A stretch of 35,974 nucleotides of DNA from Aeromonas sanarellii (GTDB lineage: Bacteria; Pseudomonadota; Gammaproteobacteria; Enterobacterales; Aeromonadaceae): assembly GCF_000820085.1 (NCBI RefSeq), contig NZ_CDBN01000076.1, positions 1,309-37,282 of the forward strand, in the 5' to 3' direction. Positions 17,426 through 25,916 of this stretch are shown here, in pieces. Under the pieces are notes generated by a model, which saw only the letters and a list, made by a program, of their open reading frames with translations, did not search any database and was not told the origin of the DNA. The stretch's first letter is position 1. Every line of letters starts with the position of its first letter. The position numbers and the translations under genes are program-made.

Positions 17426-18589
17426 ATGGCCAATCTGGATTTTTTTTCACTTTATAAGAATATTATTGCGATTCCCTCTATCAGCAGCACGGATCCCCGC
17501 TGGGATCAGAGCAATGAGGCGGTGATCCGGCTGCTGGCCGACTGGTTCGGCCAGCTGGGCTTTCACTGCGAGGTGACGGCGCTGCCGGATCTGCCGGGCA
17601 AGTTCAACCTGGTGGCGACCCATGGCCAGGGCGAGGGGGGACTGCTGCTGGCGGGCCACACGGATACGGTGCCGTTCGACGAGGGGGGCTGGAGCAAGGA
17701 TCCCTTCAAGGTGACCGAGGAGGGCAACCGCCTGTATGGGCTCGGCACCATCGACATGAAGGGCTTCTTCGCCTTTATCGTGGAGGCGCTGAAGGAGATC
17801 GATCTCACCACCCTCAACAAGCCGTTGCGCATTCTTGCCACCGCCGATGAAGAGACCACCATGGCCGGGGCCCGCGCCATCGCCGCGGCCGCCGAACTCA
17901 AGCCCGACTATGCGGTGATCGGCGAACCCACCGGGCTGGTGCCCGTGGTGGCCCACAAGGGCCACATGTCGGAAGCCATTCGTATCACGGGGCGAAGCGG
18001 CCACAGTTCGGATCCCGCCAACGGCGTCAACGCCATGGAGATCATGCACAAGGCCATGGGTCAGGTGCTCAAACTGCAGCAGGATCTGAAGGAGAAGTAC
18101 GCGGATCACCGCTTCGCCGTGCCCCAGCCGACCCTGAACCTGGGCTACATCCATGGGGGCGACAGCCCGAACCGCATCTGCGGCTGCTGCGAGCTGCACA
18201 TCGACATGAGGCCCACCCCGCAGGTGGGGCCGGACGAGCTGATGGGCATGCTCAAAGAGGCGCTCTCCCCCATCGAGATCCACCAGCCGGGCTGCCTGCA
18301 CCTGCAGCACCTGCACGAGCCCATCCCGGCCTACGCCTGCAAGGATGACTCGGATCTGGTGCGCGAGGCCGAGCGGGCGAGCGGCCGGGCCGCCGAGTCC
18401 GTGAACTATTGCACCGAGGCCCCCTTTATCCAGCAGCTCGGTTGCGAGACCATAGTGATGGGCCCCGGCCACATCGCCCAGGCCCACCAGCCCGACGAAT
18501 ACCTGGATCTGTCGTTCGTCAAACCGACCACGGCGGTGCTGCAGCACCTGATCCGGCGCTTCTGCATCCAGCCGGGAGAATGTAAGTAA
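17426..18589 (+). CDS. argE: Acetylornithine deacetylase
   Basis: 387-residue zinc peptidase-family (M20) enzyme that removes acetyl from N-acetylornithine to give ornithine. Metal-site residues visible: His78 and Asp80 in [10 protein letters not shown], Asp110 in GTIDMKGF, Glu142/Glu143 in ATADEET. Open frame to 17375, but AAGGAGG five bases before the ATG at 17426 fixes the start. It is divergent from argC, with the operator pair between. With argE present, this organism uses the linear acetylated pathway. Confidence 0.97.
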   Translation: MANLDFFSLYKNIIAIPSISSTDPRWDQSNEAVIRLLADWFGQLGFHCEVTALPDLPGKFNLVATHGQGEGGLLLAGHTDTVPFDEGGWSKDPFKVTEEGNRLYGLGTIDMKGFFAFIVEALKEIDLTTLNKPLRILATADEETTMAGARAIAAAAELKPDYAVIGEPTGLVPVVAHKGHMSEAIRITGRSGHSSDPANGVNAMEIMHKAMGQVLKLQQDLKEKYADHRFAVPQPTLNLGYIHGGDSPNRICGCCELHIDMRPTPQVGPDELMGMLKEALSPIEIHQPGCLHLQHLHEPIPAYACKDDSDLVREAERASGRAAESVNYCTEAPFIQQLGCETIVMGPGHIAQAHQPDEYLDLSFVKPTTAVLQHLIRRFCIQPGECK

Positions 18590-18651
18590 GTTACATGACA
18601 TGCCGGGACGGGACAGGTGAGGGAAATACATCTTCTGAATCGGCTTGTTAT

Positions 18652-18684
18652 TTGACCTTGCGCAGACAATCTGGGTAGATTGTC
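18652..18684 (+). promoter_or_regulatory. Candidate ppc promoter overlapped by a perfect dyad
   Basis: TTGACC at 18652-18657 and TAGATT at 18676-18681 with an 18-base spacer. A perfect 8-base inverted repeat GACAATCT-GGGT-AGATTGTC (18665-18684) covers the spacer and -10, so it could be an operator. As RNA it would also be a hairpin. Confidence 0.45.
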
Positions 18685-18733
18685 CCCCTAAGATGACGGA
18701 GCATATGTTGTAATCGCACAACAATAAGTGAGG

Positions 18734-18766
18734 TCGCCTCCCATCCCGGAAGGTCAGGAGGCACCA
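18734..18766 (+). other. Leader hairpin upstream of ppc
   Basis: GCCTCC and GGAGGC pair across a 15-base loop, extended by GGT/ACC with one bulged C. It lies in the untranslated leader just ahead of the ppc ribosome site (AAGGA) and could modulate translation or mRNA stability. Confidence 0.4.
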
Positions 18767-18784
18767 ACAAAATAAGGATGTGGA

Positions 18785-21418
18785 ATGAACGAAAAGTACG
18801 CCGCACTACGGGCCAACGTAGGCATGCTGGGCCAGTTGCTGGGCAAGTCCATCAAGGATCATCAGGGGCAGGCCTTCCTCGACAAGATCGAGACCATTCG
18901 TCAACTGGCCAAGTCCTCCCGCAAGGGGAACGAGGCGGACAGAGAGCGCCTGCTCGAGACCCTGCGCACCCTCTCCGATGACGAGCTGTTGCCCGTGGCC
19001 CGTGCCTTCAGCCAGTTCCTCAACCTTGCCAACGTGGCGGAGCAGTTCCACACCATCTCCCGCCGCTGCGAAGAGCAGGTCTGCACCCCGGATCCGCTCG
19101 AGCAGATGTTCGACAAGCTGAAAGCCTCCAACCTGTCCCAGGAGGCCATCATCCAGGCCGTGCGCGAGCTGGACATCGATCTGGTGCTGACCGCCCACCC
19201 CACCGAGGTGACCCGTCGCACCCTGATCCACAAGCACGTGCAGCTCAACGACTGCCTGGAGGCGCTGGAACTCTCCGATCTGCTGCCCCGCGAGCGGGAC
19301 AAGATCCTCAATCGCATCGAGCAGCTGGTCAACCAGGCCTGGCACACCAACGAGATCCGCGAACAGCGCCCGACCCCGGTGGACGAGGCCAAGTGGGGCT
19401 TCGCCGTGGTGGAGAACAGCCTGTGGCCGGCCATTCCCGAATTCATGCGCAATCTGGACGAGCGCCTGCAACACCACCTGGGTGTGCGGCTGCCGCTGGA
19501 TGCCGCGCCGGTCAAGTTCACATCCTGGATGGGCGGTGACCGCGACGGCAACCCTTTCGTCACCGCCAAGGTGACCGCCGAGGTGCTGGAGCTGGGCCGC
19601 TGGATGGCGGTGAGCCTGTTCTACAAGGACATCAAGGAGCTCACCTCCGAGCTCTCCATGGCCGACTGCACCGAGGCCGTGCGTGCCCGGGTCGGCGACA
19701 ACCCCGAACCCTACCGCGCCCTGGTGCGCGAGCTGCGCGAGCAGCTGCGCGAGACCCAGGAGTTCCTGACCGCCAAGGTGCAGGGCCAGGCGAGCGAGAG
19801 CCGGGATATGGTCAAGAGCACCGCCCAGTTGCGCGAGCCCCTGGAGCTCTGCTACCACTCCCTGCACGCCTGCGGCATGGGCAACATCGCCGACGGCATG
19901 CTGCTGGACGTGCTGCGCAAGCTGGCCTGCTTCGGCATCCACCTGGTCAAGCTGGACATCCGCCAGGATGGCGAGCGCCACGGCCAGGTCTTCTCCGAGC
20001 TGACCCGCTACCTCGGCATGGGCGACTACGCCGAGTGGAGCGAGGAGGACAAGCAGGCCTTCCTGCTGCGCGAGCTGAACTCCCGCCGCCCCCTCATCCC
20101 GACCGACTGGGAGCCGAGCGACGAGACCCGCGAGACCATAGACACCTGCCGGGTGATCGCCGGTCACGACCCGGATGCGTTCGGCATCTACATCATCTCC
20201 ATGGCCGGCGCGCCGTCCGACGTGCTGGCGGTGCAGCTGTTGCTGAAGGAAGCCGGCTGCAAGTTCCGCATGCCGGTGGCCCCGCTGTTCGAGACCCAGG
20301 AAGACCTGATGGCGGGCACCGCCGTGATGGAGCGCCTGCTGTCTGTGGACTGGTATCGCGGTTACATCCAGGGCCGTCAGTATGTGATGATCGGCTACTC
20401 CGACTCCGCCAAGGACGCGGGCATGATGGCCGCCGGCTGGGCCCAGTATGCCGCCATGGAATCCCTGGTGGCCCTGGCCGAGGCCAACAACATCCGCCTC
20501 ACCCTGTTCCATGGCCGTGGCGGCACCGTGGGTCGCGGCGGCGCCCCCGCCCATCAGGCGATCCTCTCCCAACCGCCGGGATCCCTGCGCGGCGGCCTGC
20601 GGGTCACCGAGCAAGGGGAGATGATCCGCTTCAAGTTCGGCCTGCCCAAGGTAGCCTTCCAGAGCCTCAACCTCTACACCAGCGCCGTGCTGGAGGGCAA
20701 CCTGCTGCCACCGCCGAGGCCCAAGGAGAGCTGGCGCGCCGTGATGGAGCAGCTGGCCACCGTCTCCTGCGATCATTACCGCAGCATAGTGCGCGGTCAC
20801 CCGGACTTCGTGCCCTACTTCCGCGCCGCCACCCCGGAGATGGAGCTCGGCAAGCTGCCGCTCGGTTCGCGCCCTGCCAAGCGCAAGCCCAACGGCGGCG
20901 TCGAGAGCCTGCGCGCCATCCCCTGGATCTTCGCCTGGACCCAGAACCGGCTGATGCTGCCGGCCTGGCTCGGCGCCCACAAGGGGCTGCAGCAGGCCAT
21001 CGACGACGGCCAGAAGGCCGTGCTGGACGAGATGAGCCGCCAGTGGCCCTTCTTCCGCACCCGCCTCGAGATGCTGGAGATGGTGTTCCTCAAGGCCGAT
21101 CTCTGGCTGGCGGAGTACTATGACACCCGCCTGGTGCCGGAGAATCTGTGGGCACTGGGCAGACAGCTGCGCCAGGAGCTTGCCGACTCCATCCAGGTGG
21201 TGCTGAAACTGCGCCCGCAGGGCGACCTGCTGGACGATCAGCCCTGGATCAAGGAGTCCATCAAGCTGCGCAACCCCTACACGGACCCGCTCAACGTGCT
21301 GCAGGTCGAGCTGCTTGGCCGCTCGCGCAACCACCCGGAGACCCTGCACCCCGAGCTGGATCAGGCGTTGATGGTCACCATCGCCGGCATCGCCGCCGGC
21401 ATGCGCAACACGGGTTGA
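18785..21418 (+). CDS. ppc: Phosphoenolpyruvate carboxylase
   Basis: 877 residues; carboxylates PEP to oxaloacetate, replenishing the TCA cycle and feeding aspartate-family synthesis. Catalytic His138 in [11 protein letters not shown] matches the E. coli position. The second signature [16 protein letters not shown] is at about 575-590. The protein ends in the conserved GMRNTG. AAGGA precedes the ATG. As in several gammaproteobacteria, it sits next to argE. A terminator follows. Confidence 0.99.
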   Translation: MNEKYAALRANVGMLGQLLGKSIKDHQGQAFLDKIETIRQLAKSSRKGNEADRERLLETLRTLSDDELLPVARAFSQFLNLANVAEQFHTISRRCEEQVCTPDPLEQMFDKLKASNLSQEAIIQAVRELDIDLVLTAHPTEVTRRTLIHKHVQLNDCLEALELSDLLPRERDKILNRIEQLVNQAWHTNEIREQRPTPVDEAKWGFAVVENSLWPAIPEFMRNLDERLQHHLGVRLPLDAAPVKFTSWMGGDRDGNPFVTAKVTAEVLELGRWMAVSLFYKDIKELTSELSMADCTEAVRARVGDNPEPYRALVRELREQLRETQEFLTAKVQGQASESRDMVKSTAQLREPLELCYHSLHACGMGNIADGMLLDVLRKLACFGIHLVKLDIRQDGERHGQVFSELTRYLGMGDYAEWSEEDKQAFLLRELNSRRPLIPTDWEPSDETRETIDTCRVIAGHDPDAFGIYIISMAGAPSDVLAVQLLLKEAGCKFRMPVAPLFETQEDLMAGTAVMERLLSVDWYRGYIQGRQYVMIGYSDSAKDAGMMAAGWAQYAAMESLVALAEANNIRLTLFHGRGGTVGRGGAPAHQAILSQPPGSLRGGLRVTEQGEMIRFKFGLPKVAFQSLNLYTSAVLEGNLLPPPRPKESWRAVMEQLATVSCDHYRSIVRGHPDFVPYFRAATPEMELGKLPLGSRPAKRKPNGGVESLRAIPWIFAWTQNRLMLPAWLGAHKGLQQAIDDGQKAVLDEMSRQWPFFRTRLEMLEMVFLKADLWLAEYYDTRLVPENLWALGRQLRQELADSIQVVLKLRPQGDLLDDQPWIKESIKLRNPYTDPLNVLQVELLGRSRNHPETLHPELDQALMVTIAGIAAGMRNTG

Positions 21419-21435
21419 TCCACCCCCTCAAGCGA

Positions 21436-21466
21436 AAGGGCGCCATATTGGCGCCCTTCTTGTTTC
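21436..21466. terminator. Terminator between ppc and the diguanylate cyclase gene
   Basis: Nine-base stem AAGGGCGCC / GGCGCCCTT with an ATATT loop, then CTTGTTT on the plus side and TTTCGCTT on the minus side; it probably acts in both directions. Confidence 0.85.
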
Positions 21467-21481
21467 CAGTGCCCAGGCCTC

Positions 21482-22963
21482 CTAGGCAACCCGGTTGCGT
21501 CCCCAGCGCTTGGCCTCGTAGAGGCGCTGATCCACGCACTGCAGCCAGTCATCCATGCGGCGATAGCTCATCTGGTAGGGGGTCAGGCCCACGCTGATGG
21601 TGACGGCGATCGCCTGGCGCTGATAGGCGAAGCTGTGCTGCTCGACCAGTTGCCGGATGCGTTCCATGATGGCATGGGCCTCCTCCAGGGTCGTCCCCCG
21701 CAGCAGCATGATGAACTCCTCCCCGCCGAAGCGGGCCACCAGATCCTTGCTGCGCACCGCCTGCATCAGCAGGCTGGCGAGCGCCTCGAGCACGGCATCA
21801 CCGGCAAGGTGGCCATGCTCGTCGTTGATCTGCTTGAAAAAATCGATGTCGATCAGGGCCAGGCAGCAGGCTTCTCCCTCGGCAGGGTGCTGCTGGATAT
21901 GGTCCAGCAGCACCTTGGCCTGATGGAAGAAGCTGCTGCGGTTGGGCAGCTTGGTGAGAAAGTCGTGCTCGGCGTTGAAGCGCAGCACCCGCTCCATCCG
22001 GCTGCGTTCGTCCTCCAGATTGCGGGCGTGGATCAGGGTGCCCAGCGCAGTGGTGAGCGGTTCGAGCAGGGTGACCTGGGTCTCGTCGAAGCCGCCGGGA
22101 CGGTTGGCCAGGGCGATCATCCCGATGGCCTCTCCCTTGTGGCGGATGGGAATGCCGAGGAAGCTGTCCAGATGGGGGTGGCCCCGGGGGGAGACGCCGC
22201 GGCTCGCCGGATGGCTCGGCAGATCGTTGCAGCACACCAGGGTATTGTGGGTCACCACATGGCCGAACAGGTTGTCCAGCTTGCTGAAGGTGAGGCCGCC
22301 CCGGTTCTGGCGTTGCTGCTCGTACCAGGCGTGGGTCTCCTCGTCCCAGGAGACGTTGGAGATGGAGGGGATGTAGAGGCTGGGCCGCCCCTCCTCGTAC
22401 TGCATGATGCCGATGAAGCCATAGGAACTCTGGCTGACGCTCAGCAGCCGCTCGAAGATGGTGTCGCAGGCCGACCCCAGATTGCGGTCCAGCAGAAAAC
22501 TCTGGTGGGCGGCCACGACGATGTCGAACAGCTGGCTCTGCTGTTCGACCCGTTGCTTGGCCAGCATCTCGGCCGTGATGTCGTGGGCCAGCTTGACCAC
22601 CCCGAGCAGGGTCCCCGCCTCGTCGGTGACGGGCATGTAGGTGGCGTGGATCCAGAGGGTGTCGCCATTTTGCATGACGCGGCGAAACGCCCCCGAGTGG
22701 ATCTCGCCCTTCAGCACCCCCTGCCAGAAGCGTCCGTGCTCGGCGTGCAGTTCCGGTGGCAACAGCAGCAGATGGGACTGGCCCACCAACGCCTCCGGAG
22801 CATAGCCGAACATGCGGCAGAACAGCGGGTTGACCGACACCATGCGGCCATCCAGATCGAACTCGACCATGCCGTAGGCCCGGTCGAGGGCGGTCAGCCG
22901 GGCAAGGGCCTCATAACGATCGAACGCGTCGATATCGCGAGAGCGGATTGCTGGGGTATTCAT
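21482..22963 (-). CDS. Diguanylate cyclase with PAS, GAF and GGDEF domains
   Basis: 493 residues predicted to make cyclic di-GMP. A PAS domain (about 25-150: VEFDLDGRMVSVNPLFCRMF, then a PAC-like GVVKLAHDITAE) is followed by a GAF domain (about 165-320, with LDSFLGIPIRHKGEAIGMIA) and a GGDEF domain. The active loop GGEEF is at 413-417 and is intact. An RSKD inhibitory I-site lies five residues before it at 404-407, so product feedback is expected. No membrane segment is seen, so it is probably a cytoplasmic sensor. The frame is open to 23014, but an AAGGAATC site favours the ATG at 22963. Signal unknown. Confidence 0.93.
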   Translation of the reverse strand: MNTPAIRSRDIDAFDRYEALARLTALDRAYGMVEFDLDGRMVSVNPLFCRMFGYAPEALVGQSHLLLLPPELHAEHGRFWQGVLKGEIHSGAFRRVMQNGDTLWIHATYMPVTDEAGTLLGVVKLAHDITAEMLAKQRVEQQSQLFDIVVAAHQSFLLDRNLGSACDTIFERLLSVSQSSYGFIGIMQYEEGRPSLYIPSISNVSWDEETHAWYEQQRQNRGGLTFSKLDNLFGHVVTHNTLVCCNDLPSHPASRGVSPRGHPHLDSFLGIPIRHKGEAIGMIALANRPGGFDETQVTLLEPLTTALGTLIHARNLEDERSRMERVLRFNAEHDFLTKLPNRSSFFHQAKVLLDHIQQHPAEGEACCLALIDIDFFKQINDEHGHLAGDAVLEALASLLMQAVRSKDLVARFGGEEFIMLLRGTTLEEAHAIMERIRQLVEQHSFAYQRQAIAVTISVGLTPYQMSYRRMDDWLQCVDQRLYEAKRWGRNRVA

Positions 22964-23143
22964 GGCTACGATTCCTTTCGATCGCCGTCGCATCGCGGTG
23001 GAATGCGGGAACAAGAGCTCAAATCATAGGATCCGGCATCCGGTTACGCTAACAGCGGCCCCCATGGGGGGAAAGGCTGATACTTGCCACATCTGGCTAC
23101 CGGGCGCAGACTGTCTGGCCTTGCCACGGTTCGAGGAGACCCC

Positions 23144-23614
23144 ATGACACCCGCCATCAACCTGCTGAAGAAGCTGAAGATCCCCCACAAGCTCTACCCC
23201 TACGAGTGCGAGGCCCACGACGATTTCGGCAAGCACGCCGCGACCCAGCTCGGCCTGCCCGAGGCGCGCGTGTTCAAGACCCTGCTCGCCCATCACGACA
23301 AGCAGGCGGTGGTCGCCATAGTCCCGTCATCGGGCATGTGCAGCCTCAAGCAGCTCGCCAAGGCCACAGGCCTCAAGAAGGTGGAAATGATGAAGCCGGC
23401 GGAGGCCGAGAAGCTGACCGGCTACAAGGTGGGCGGCATCAGCCCGCTGGCCCAGAAGAAACTGCTGCCCACAGTGCTGGACGACTCCGCCATGGCGTTT
23501 GACGAGATCCTGGTGAGCGGCGGCAAGCGCGGCCTCTCCGTCGGGGTGGCGCCCGAGGACATGGTGCGCCTGCTGAAGTGGATAGCGGCTCCCATCGGAG
23601 ACCATCACGATTGA
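23144..23614 (+). CDS. ybaK: YbaK/EbsC-type Cys-tRNA(Pro) deacylase
   Basis: 156-residue trans-editing enzyme that hydrolyses Cys-tRNA(Pro) made by prolyl-tRNA synthetase error. Hallmarks: MTPAINLLKKLKIPHKLYPY at the start, conserved Lys45 in RVFKTLLA, KVEMMKPAEAEKLTGYKVGG, and GISPLAQKKLLPT. The open frame starts earlier (23084), but GAGGAG and the conserved N-terminus set the start at 23144. Confidence 0.95.
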   Translation: MTPAINLLKKLKIPHKLYPYECEAHDDFGKHAATQLGLPEARVFKTLLAHHDKQAVVAIVPSSGMCSLKQLAKATGLKKVEMMKPAEAEKLTGYKVGGISPLAQKKLLPTVLDDSAMAFDEILVSGGKRGLSVGVAPEDMVRLLKWIAAPIGDHHD

Positions 23615-23627
23615 GCCGCGGCGTGCA

Positions 23628-23660
23628 CGAGAGAGGCCCCGTCATCCGGGGCCTCTCTCG
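23628..23660. terminator. Strong hairpin between convergent ybaK and GNAT genes
   Basis: Perfect 14-base stem CGAGAGAGGCCCCG / CGGGGCCTCTCTCG, loop TCATC. No T-run follows, so termination is likely but not typical. Confidence 0.65.
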
Positions 23661-23682
23661 CGTCATGGGTCTGCCACGCTTA

Positions 23683-24450
23683 TCAGTCTGCCGGGCCGGC
23701 CACATCACCCCTGGCGCGGCAGGCGGCGGTCAGCTCGGAGAGCCGCAGCCGCTGGCGCCCGGCCTCGTCGAAGTTGGCGTCGTCCAGCCAGCGCGCGAAG
23801 CAGTGCTGCAGGGCGGGCCACTCGCCGTCGATGACGGAGAACCAGGCCGTATCCCGGCTGTGGCCCTTGTCCACCCGCGCCTGGCGGAAGGTTCCCTCAT
23901 AGCTGAAACCGAGGCGCAGCGCCGCCTGGCGCGAAGGCCAGTTGAGCGCGTTGCACTTCCACTCGTAACGCCGGTATCCCAGGGCAAAGGCATTGGCCAT
24001 CATCAGCGCCATGGCCGCCGTCGCCAGCCGCGACTGCTGCAGGGCCGGCGAGAAATGCAGCCAGCCCACCTCCATGCTGCCCGCGGCGGGGTCGATGCGC
24101 AGGTAGCTGGCAAGCCCCAGCGCCCGATCGTTCTCCGCATCCTTGATCGCATAGAACTGGGGATCGGCCTTGGCGGCGACCCCTCGCAGCCAGGCCCCCA
24201 TGGCCGCCTCGTCCGCGAAGGGTCCGCTGGTGAGATAGGTCCACATGGCCCCGCTGTCTGCACTGAATGACAGCCACAGATCGGCCAGGTGGCGCTCGGG
24301 ATCGAGCGGTTCCAGGCGGCAGCCCCAGCCGCTCAGCACCCGATGAGGGGGGAACTCGGCGCCGCGCCACTCGGGGAGCGCCTGTCCCAGGGGCTGACCA
24401 AAGCGGTTGGTGACGGGGGCATCTCCCTTCGGGCAGGTATCAGCAGGCAC
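23683..24450 (-). CDS. GNAT-family N-acetyltransferase (RimJ/RimL-like)
   Basis: 255 residues. After a 45-residue N-terminal part (FGQPLGQALPEWRGAEFPP), an acetyltransferase domain of the RimJ/RimL style: LEPLDPERHLADLWLSFSAD, MEVGWLHFSPALQQSRLATA, then a C-terminal YEWKCNALNWPSRQAALRLG motif. Acceptor unknown; relatives have been linked to protein or small-molecule acetylation. The start is a GTG at 24450 that overlaps the rhodanese stop by 11 bases, preceded by a GGAGGGGGG site, so translation is coupled. Third gene of osmC-rhodanese-GNAT. Confidence 0.88.
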   Translation of the reverse strand: MPADTCPKGDAPVTNRFGQPLGQALPEWRGAEFPPHRVLSGWGCRLEPLDPERHLADLWLSFSADSGAMWTYLTSGPFADEAAMGAWLRGVAAKADPQFYAIKDAENDRALGLASYLRIDPAAGSMEVGWLHFSPALQQSRLATAAMALMMANAFALGYRRYEWKCNALNWPSRQAALRLGFSYEGTFRQARVDKGHSRDTAWFSVIDGEWPALQHCFARWLDDANFDEAGRQRLRLSELTAACRARGDVAGPAD

Positions 24451-24889
24451 AGGCGATCCCCCCCTCCAGCAAGACGCCTGGTTCGCTGCCGGTGGCGACG
24501 GCGAAACCGTCCTGACGCCACCAGTGCAGGCCGCCGATCAGCTCCTTGACCTCGAATCCGAGCGCCGCCAGCTTGTAGGCCCCCTGGGTCGAGCCGTTGC
24601 AGCCGATGCCGTCGCAGTAGCAGACATAGACCCTGTCCCGCGCCAGCCCCGCTGTGGTGGCCGGGCTCATGGTACGGTGGGGGAAGGAGAGGGCACCGGG
24701 AATGTGCCCCTCGGCATAGTACTCGGGGGAGCGGGTGTCGATGACCACTATGCGGCCCCCTTCACCCGCCTCCCCGGCCAGCAGGTCGGCGGCCAGATCC
24801 GCCGGGTCGGTGCGAAACTTCAACTGGGCCTCGAAGAAGGCGCTGGCCTCCACGGGGCTCGCCACCCCGGTACGCAATACATGACTCAT
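24440..24889 (-). CDS. Rhodanese-like sulfurtransferase
   Basis: 149 residues with a single rhodanese domain. VVIDTRSPEYYAEGHIPGA (Asp51 onward) is the CH2A-like motif. The active loop is CDGIGCNGS at 92-100, with Cys92 the likely persulfide carrier and a second Cys nearby. It ends in a short Cys-containing tail (GGIACAC). Frame open to 24961, but AAGGAG sets the start at 24889. It is 17 bases after osmC, so probably one transcript; a thiol/persulfide role is inferred from the pair. Confidence 0.9.
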   Translation of the reverse strand: MSHVLRTGVASPVEASAFFEAQLKFRTDPADLAADLLAGEAGEGGRIVVIDTRSPEYYAEGHIPGALSFPHRTMSPATTAGLARDRVYVCYCDGIGCNGSTQGAYKLAALGFEVKELIGGLHWWRQDGFAVATGSEPGVLLEGGIACAC

Positions 24890-24906
24890 CCTGAATCTCC
24901 TTGTGA

Positions 24907-25374
24907 TTAGAGCGCTATTTCTGTGGTGACGACTGTGTTGACCGAGTTGGCGATGAAGCACTCCTCGTGGGCCTGGTGGTGCAGTTGCGCCAGCTCGTCA
25001 TAGGTCGGCTTGTGCTCACCCCCAAAGACCACCCTGGGACGCAGGGTGACCCGGGTCATGGCGAGGCGGCCCTGCCCGTTCTCTGCCATGAGCCCGACCG
25101 CCTCGTCCCGGTAGCTCTCCACCAGATACCCCGCCCTCGCCGCCAGCCAGAGGAAGGTGAGCATGTGGCAACTGGAGAGGGCCGCGACGAAGGCTTCCTC
25201 CGGGTCCACGTGCTCGGCTACCGACCAGGGCAGAGGCACCACCTGGGGGGAAGAGGAGGCCGGCACCCTGACCCCGCCGTCAAACGCCCACTCGTGGGCC
25301 CGGCTGTAACGCTGATCGACGAAGGGCTCGCCAGCCCCCCGCTGCCAACTGATGGTGGCGTTGTATTCCGACAT
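24907..25374 (-). CDS. OsmC/Ohr family thiol peroxidase-like protein
   Basis: 155 residues. The two conserved redox cysteines are Cys69 in ALSSCHMLTF and Cys139 in HEECFIANSVN, the usual OsmC pair for reducing organic hydroperoxides. The general OsmC layout (DPEEAFVAALSSC) is intact. Frame open to 25407, but AAGGAG and MSEYNATISW favour 25374. First gene of a three-gene minus-strand operon, divergent from the MocR repeat array with 136 bases between starts. Confidence 0.93.
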   Translation of the reverse strand: MSEYNATISWQRGAGEPFVDQRYSRAHEWAFDGGVRVPASSSPQVVPLPWSVAEHVDPEEAFVAALSSCHMLTFLWLAARAGYLVESYRDEAVGLMAENGQGRLAMTRVTLRPRVVFGGEHKPTYDELAQLHHQAHEECFIANSVNTVVTTEIAL

Positions 25375-25391
25375 GCAGACTCCTTCTGTTG

Positions 25392-25492
25392 CCAATAGTG
25401 CCGCCAATGGGCGTCACTGCCTGCCCACCAATGTAGCGACAAAATGGCCTTGCCACGCCGACCAATTTCGCCAATATAGGCAGACCAATTTC
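25392..25492. promoter_or_regulatory. CCAAT-rich divergent control region with GACCAATTTC direct repeats
   Basis: Six CCAAT motifs in about 100 bases (starting 25392, 25404, 25428, 25462, 25471, 25485). Two are within perfect direct repeats GACCAATTTC at 25460-25469 and 25483-25492, 23 bases apart, i.e. on nearly the same face of the helix. MocR proteins commonly bind direct repeats in divergent regions, so this is a plausible MocR operator for the osmC operon and its own gene. Confidence 0.5.
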
Positions 25493-25510
25493 ATTCCGAT
25501 GGAGCCCCTC

Positions 25511-25648
25511 ATGACATTGCTGCCCACGCTCTTCGCCAGCCAGGCACAGGGCGATCTGCCGCTCCACGAACAGCTGGTGCGCTCCCTGCAGGAGGCGATG
25601 TCCGGATGGAGGGGTCACCTGCTCCAGCACGGAGAAGGCCAGCCATGA
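25511..25648 (+). CDS. Repeat mini-ORF 1 (45 residues, MocR N-terminus copy)
   Basis: Encodes MTLLPTLFASQAQG... ending in HGEGQP, then TGA overlapping the next ATG. GGAG lies seven bases before its ATG. It matches the first ~30 residues of the MocR protein (first helix of the winged helix) and then diverges. It is the most divergent of the three copies and so probably the oldest. No domain is complete; a stable function for the peptide is not evident. Confidence 0.55.
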   Translation: MTLLPTLFASQAQGDLPLHEQLVRSLQEAMSGWRGHLLQHGEGQP

Positions 25649-25782
25649 CAGTTCTGCCGACTCTCTTTGCCAATCAACCGCACGGCGAACTGCCGCTCCA
25701 CGAACAGCGGGTGCGCACCCTGCGGGAGGCGATGTCCGGAGGGAGGGGTCACCTGCCCCAGCACGGAGGGGGCCAGCCATGA
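25645..25782 (+). CDS. Repeat mini-ORF 2 (45 residues, MocR N-terminus copy)
   Basis: Encodes MTVLPTLFANQPHGELPLHE then QRVRTLREAMSG and a Gly/His-rich tail ending HGGGQP. It starts within the ATGA of mini-ORF 1 behind GGAGAAGG and ends in the ATGA of mini-ORF 3. Its first 21 residues equal those of the real MocR protein. Leu22 of the regulator is Arg here. Confidence 0.55.
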   Translation: MTVLPTLFANQPHGELPLHEQRVRTLREAMSGGRGHLPQHGGGQP

Positions 25783-25916
25783 CAGTTCTGCCGACTCTCT
25801 TTGCCAATCAACCGCACGGCGAGCTGCCGCGCCACGAACAGCGGGTGCGCTCCCTGAGGGAGGCGATGTCCGGATGGAGGGGGCACCAGCCCCAGCACGG
25901 AGGAGGCCAGCCATGA
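25779..25916 (+). CDS. Repeat mini-ORF 3 (45 residues, MocR N-terminus copy)
   Basis: Third copy. It differs from mini-ORF 2 at a few residues (for example LPRHE for LPLHE, and SGWRGHQ for SGGRGHL). Its TGA overlaps the ATG of the full-length MocR gene as ATGA, with GGAGGAGG supplying the ribosome site. Expression of the regulator may therefore depend on ribosomes ending here. Confidence 0.55.
   Translation: MTVLPTLFANQPHGELPRHEQRVRSLREAMSGWRGHQPQHGGGQP

Noticed and set aside
18806..21349. 847-codon minus-strand ORF opposite ppc
   Set aside because: Antisense shadow of ppc; low-complexity His/Gln/Leu/Gly-rich translation, no ribosome site or family features.
25667..25912. Upstream extension of the MocR frame through the repeats
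   Set aside because: The frame is open only because the repeats are read out of register; the family N-terminus and ATGA junction are at 25913.
25511..25916. Tandem repeats as a CRISPR array
   Set aside because: Units are 134 bases, contiguous with no spacers, and encode copies of the adjacent gene start.
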